Assembly (NCBI GenBank): GCA_011389575.1
Contig: JAABUB010000014.1
Location: 1-51,813 of the forward strand
Length of the DNA: 51,813 bases
Direction: 5' to 3'
Source of the DNA: Desulfotignum sp.
GTDB taxonomy: Bacteria > Desulfobacterota > Desulfobacteria > Desulfobacterales > Desulfobacteraceae
Shown here: positions 50,101-51,813 of the stretch, one piece after another
Numbering within the stretch: position 1 is the stretch's first letter
Layout of the letters: each line of letters starts with the position of its first letter
Notes under the pieces: generated by a model
Told to the model about the DNA's origin: nothing
Seen by the model: only the letters and a program-made list of their open reading frames with translations
Database searches by the model: none
Program-made: the position numbers and the translations under genes

Positions 50101-50271
50101 GTGATCGCGAAAATTGCGCACAGTTTTTTTGGATATCTCGGCTCTGGTTTCAAGGGACACTTTCTCAGTGGGGGTGAGAATGATATCCACGATGCCGTCC
50201 ACCTCTTTTCTGGCGGCTTCCATATCCCGAAGTTTATAGTCATCCGGATGATATTCGTCTATGTCGATCAT
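47104..50271 (-). CDS. Putrescine aminotransferase-aldehyde:ferredoxin oxidoreductase fusion
   Basis: 1055 residues with no internal stop. Residues 1-~462 are a class III aminotransferase very like E. coli PatA ('NKGFLDYRKSVT', 'SQEMLDPLRAQLAKVLALLTPGK', 'NSGTEAVEGAMKLAK', 'HTTTTGGNPLACASALA'). Asp279 ('ADEVQTGFGRTG') and the PLP lysine Lys308 ('CFGKALGGGVVP') are intact. After a short linker ('LPKGKPNEY', near 48890) a full AOR domain runs from ~468 to 1055 with cluster ligands Cys753, Cys756, Cys760 ('CASCPMGCGK') and Cys943 ('MGLCDFWG'). The predicted activity is putrescine -> 4-aminobutanal -> GABA within one chain. I start at 50271, nine bases after AAGGAGGG. The AOR domain is a paralogue of 35024-36787. 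Confidence 0.9.
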   Translation of the reverse strand: MIDIDEYHPDDYKLRDMEAARKEVDGIVDIILTPTEKVSLETRAEISKKTVRNFRDHINKGFLDYRKSVTEATGFAVTEWTGKGSILVDALDREFLDLLGGFGLYSYGIRHPKIVAAVKSQLDRSPQYSQEMLDPLRAQLAKVLALLTPGKIQYGFFANSGTEAVEGAMKLAKLYTGKKGFISMLKGFHGKTLGSLSLMGKNIFRKPLLPLLEGVRQAPFGNLKALEQELASARAVGDDIAAVVLEPIQGEAGAIVPPDDYLPGVRALCDHYGVLLIADEVQTGFGRTGEIFGVDHWDVKPDIMCFGKALGGGVVPMSAFMSTPEIWQCMEPNPFMHTTTTGGNPLACASALAAISVLLEEDLAGQAKKKGEYVLEKLGELQERYPGILANKRGLGLLLGMEFHTDGIGYKVASGLFSRGVITAGTLTNAKNIRFEPALNTPWEILDEALNRIEDVFKSIELPKGKPNEYLYTGQMLHVDLSTQEITSKTIPQKLRDEYIGGWGLAAKYLYDTIDPKIDPLSKENAIVIMTGPVCGTLVPTSARTCLVSKSPKTGTIFESNIGGSFGPELKFAGYDGIMITGSSNKPVYLRIENNIVSLEDAGPVMGKGIFDTEVWLKNQVDAETKTLSIGPAGENLIEFSCVGSESYRQMGRGGAGALFGSKNLKAIACRGTGGVQVNEIGAFYEKVAEHTANNLLTDANMWAKSNGTPVLMDVTNEMGIHPTRNFTRGVSNGRLKLNTDAIDDIKIGDRSCASCPMGCGKFTSLNGTQIEGPEYETLCLGGSNCEIDDLESVMKFNRLCDDFGLDTMSTGAIIGLAMDLTESGKCDLGVTFGNTEQYLALIKEIATLSTPRAKQMALGAGKLAAKYNAADMAAHSKNLELPGYDPRGNYGMALGYATSERGACHLRSYTLFEDEPFKTREMSNAVLNNQNLNAVKFSMGLCDFWGTVDTNIMADFLTKGLGKKISAKDLDMAGERIWNLIRLFNVQAGFTATQDTVSEKILNQTLQNGPWEGKKFDADALLEMKTLLYRLRGWDEQGQPTPEKLSELNLLDVN

Positions 50272-50399
50272 TTGGGGTAGCCCTCCTTTTTTGGTTTTAA
50301 TCCTCACCTTTTCGTTATTGTTTTAACTGGTAAAAACGACTTCCGTTAATCCATGAAGTTCAATTAATGAAATGTGAAGCTTATTTTTCATATATCGTC

Positions 50400-50496
50400 T
50401 CGATTAATATAATATGATTCGAAAGTCAACAATTTTTTTTATTATCTGTTCGATTAATTTATATCAACAGTTGATAATCGAATAATCGATAATCGA
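50400..50496. promoter_or_regulatory. Array of TCGATTA half-sites between the fusion gene and the Lrp-type regulator
   Basis: TCGATTAAT occurs at 50400-50408 and 50450-50458, and its reverse form ATAATCGA at 50474-50481, 50482-50489 and 50489-50496. Five related half-sites, some 50 bp apart, in the AT-rich divergent region suit an Lrp/AsnC octamer that wraps DNA. The rest of 50272-50590 is AT-rich with no gene. Confidence 0.65.
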
Positions 50497-50590
50497 ACTT
50501 GTCTTTTGAGATCCGTCATGATATGTGGGATACGCCATGAAAGCAAAGACAAAAAAATATAAACAGTTATTTTATATTACTTCTTGATAT

Positions 50591-51058
50591 ATGAATGGAG
50601 AGTGCGCGTTGAATCTACCAGTTGATGCTATAGATACCCAAATCATTCAGATGCTGCAAAAGAACGGCCGGATGCCGAATACTGAAATTGCCAAACAATT
50701 AAAACTTTCTGAAACTGCCATCCGAAAACGGTTGAAACGCCTGCTTGAAGATGAAATTATTCAGGTTGTGGCGGTGGTAGATCAAAAAAAACTCGGATTT
50801 GTTTTCAGGGGCAACATCTGCCTGAAGGTTGATATTAAAAAAACAGATGCCGTGAAAAGAGCACTCCAGAAAATCGACCGGATCTGGTACATTGCACATC
50901 TGACAGGCGCCTTTGACTTTGATGTGGAGTTCAGTGCAAAATCCCAGGATGAATTGCGCATCCTTATCGAACAGATAAACAAAATTAATGGGGTCCTCAG
51001 CACGGATATTTCCATCCGGCTGCAGTTAGTCAGAAACCGTAACGACTGGGAAAAATAA
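50591..51058 (+). CDS. Lrp/AsnC family transcriptional regulator
   Basis: 155 residues. The N-terminal HTH ('AIDTQIIQMLQKNGRMPNTEIAKQLKLSETAIRKRLKRLLEDEII', about 13-57) and a C-terminal ligand-binding RAM-type domain (about 70-145) fit the family. It diverges from the aminotransferase-AOR fusion and is likely to control it in response to an amino acid or amine. The start is uncertain: the ATG at 50591 has no ribosome site, while a TTG at 50609 lies six bases after GGAGAG and may be the true start (149 residues). Confidence 0.88.
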   Translation: MNGECALNLPVDAIDTQIIQMLQKNGRMPNTEIAKQLKLSETAIRKRLKRLLEDEIIQVVAVVDQKKLGFVFRGNICLKVDIKKTDAVKRALQKIDRIWYIAHLTGAFDFDVEFSAKSQDELRILIEQINKINGVLSTDISIRLQLVRNRNDWEK

Positions 51059-51080
51059 AAAATCGGTCCGACTGTTCGAC

Positions 51081-51323
51081 ATTGCCGGCCTTCCCTATGG
51101 CGGACCGGACAAGGTGATTATGGACATGGGGGTAATGGGATTTGACGAACACACCCGACAGATGTTTCTGATCGGCTGTTTTCCAGGGATCACGCCGGGT
51201 CAGATCCTGGACAGCATGGAGTTCGAAATCCAGACCGAACGGGCCGTGGAGATTTCCGTTCCCACAGAGACCGAACTGACCCTTCTGCGGGAAAAATGTG
51301 ATCCCCACGGCCTGATCCTGTAA
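51081..51323 (+). pseudogene. Remnant of a CoA-transferase beta-subunit gene
   Basis: Reads 'IAGLPYGGPDKVIMDMGVMGFD...CDPHGLIL' and a stop, aligning with the last ~80 residues of the intact subunit B (45357-45618: 'KAGLPEGGPVSVVTDMGMMAFD...CDPHRLIL'). It has no start codon with a ribosome site and no N-terminal domain with the catalytic Glu. It starts just after the Lrp stop codon. The spacer 51324-51409 that follows shows nothing recognisable. Confidence 0.8.
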
Positions 51324-51409
51324 CCTGGAATTTCATTTGCCGGGCAGGAATGAACGGATGTAAAAAGTCTGCTGCCGGTTCCATGATGTCTGTGTCATTA
51401 ACCAGCCAA

Positions 51410-51577
51410 TTATGGAGAACCGGGTTTGGAGAGAGTTGGGTTATACGGCTTCATTTCATCTTCGGTAAGTTTTCTCATGTTTTCTCCACAGCAGACCAGA
51501 TCGCCGTCTTTGCCTTCAAGCACAAGAACCACGTTGCCGCATACGTCACATTTGTAAATTTCATCTTTTTTTGGCAT
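51410..51577 (-). CDS. Desulforedoxin-like protein with C-terminal extension
   Basis: 55 residues from the ATG at 51577, after AAAGGAG. Residues 1-38 match desulforedoxin: 'YKCDVCGNVVLV' (CxxC) and 'LVCCGENM' (adjacent Cys-Cys) give the four iron ligands. A further ~17 residues ('KLTEDEMKPYNPTLSKPGSP') extend beyond the usual end. It resembles the N-terminal domain of desulfoferrodoxin, but no superoxide reductase centre follows. It is a paralogue of the gene at 13783. Its promoter region carries the palindrome at 51693-51708. Confidence 0.85.
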   Translation of the reverse strand: MPKKDEIYKCDVCGNVVLVLEGKDGDLVCCGENMRKLTEDEMKPYNPTLSKPGSP

Positions 51578-51669
51578 TGTTTTCTCCTTTCTTTTAAAAA
51601 TGGCTGGATTGCCCGTCTTTGAATCGTGGCCGTCATAAGTATTTGTTACGGCCTCATTTCTATACTATG

Positions 51670-51708
51670 TACAGGATGTATACAAAACACAATACAGGAT
51701 TTCCTGTA
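51670..51708. promoter_or_regulatory. Candidate redox operator upstream of the desulforedoxin-like gene
   Basis: TACAGGATTTCCTGTA (51693-51708) is a perfect 7-2-7 inverted repeat. Its half-site TACAGGA recurs directly at 51670-51676. It lies about 115 bp upstream of the start on the minus strand. The remaining sequence to 51813 shows nothing I can name. Confidence 0.5.
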
Positions 51709-51813
51709 ATTTTTTACAAGTAAACACCCATTCCGCTAAAGGATCACGCCTCACCTCTGCTGGGCGGGGCCATAAACTCAGGGCCCTTCGGGTCTTTTAT
51801 ATTATCAGTCAGA

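Noticed and set aside
1-51813. CRISPR arrays, insertion sequences, tRNA and rRNA genes
   Set aside because: No regularly spaced repeats, transposase frames or tRNA/rRNA signatures were seen, though short tRNAs cannot be fully excluded by eye.

Overview
The window looks like a chromosomal piece of a sulfate-reducing Desulfobacterota bacterium, most likely Desulfobacteraceae (Desulfotignum/Desulfobacula/Desulfobacter-like). The reasons are a desulforedoxin gene, a second desulforedoxin-like gene, a DVU0524-type FlgM partner, an ETF-linked membrane Fe-S oxidoreductase, tungsten-type aldehyde:ferredoxin oxidoreductases, RACo-like corrinoid activators and nickel enzymes. This is inference from gene content; no rRNA or tRNA gene was seen.

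Layout. 0-6.3 kb: housekeeping and flagellar genes (HD-domain membrane phosphodiesterase, PhoH, CvpA, MazG, a small sigma-54-promoted protein, FlgM and its partner, a class II aldolase). 6.4-11.3 kb: TetR regulator, ETF:quinone-type Fe-S oxidoreductase and EtfBA, i.e. acyl-CoA dehydrogenation electron transfer. 11.8-13.9 kb: tungstate-binding protein TupA, then a superoxide-defence cluster (zinc ribbon, exported Ni superoxide dismutase, desulforedoxin). 14-19.3 kb, minus strand: flavin disulfide reductase homologue, LarA-type nickel racemase, a four-cluster Fe-S protein ending in an MvhD domain, and a D-lactate/glycolate-type FAD dehydrogenase. 19.6-27.3 kb: two overlapping ASKHA corrinoid-activator genes, a fused FTCD, a thiolase and an RHH/PIN toxin-antitoxin pair. 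27.3-33 kb, minus strand: KhtTU K+/H+ antiporter, gene fossils, ferredoxin, Usp, class II photolyase and acyl-CoA dehydrogenase.

33-51 kb is the most interesting part. A sigma-54 activator is followed by two divergent units: AOR and GABA aminotransferase to the left, and a TRAP transporter, agmatine deiminase (AguA), N-carbamoylputrescine amidase (AguB), a two-subunit CoA-transferase and an SDR to the right. Two sigma-54 promoter matches (TGGCAY-N5-TTGCT) face away from each other with two ATGC-N6-GCAT palindromes between them. Beyond a shared terminator lies a minus-strand pair: a four-cluster ferredoxin and a 1055-residue fusion of a PatA-like putrescine aminotransferase with a complete AOR. 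An Lrp/AsnC regulator diverges from it across an array of TCGATTA sites.

Together these genes spell out agmatine -> N-carbamoylputrescine -> putrescine -> 4-aminobutanal -> GABA -> succinate semialdehyde -> succinate (or 4-hydroxybutyrate), with ferredoxin-linked tungsten AORs replacing the usual NAD-dependent aldehyde dehydrogenases. I know of no described PatA-AOR fusion; substrate assignments are inferred. Three short remnants of genes also present intact here (photolyase, thiolase, CoA-transferase beta) show past rearrangement. Several start codons were moved from the longest reading frame on the basis of ribosome binding sites or promoters.
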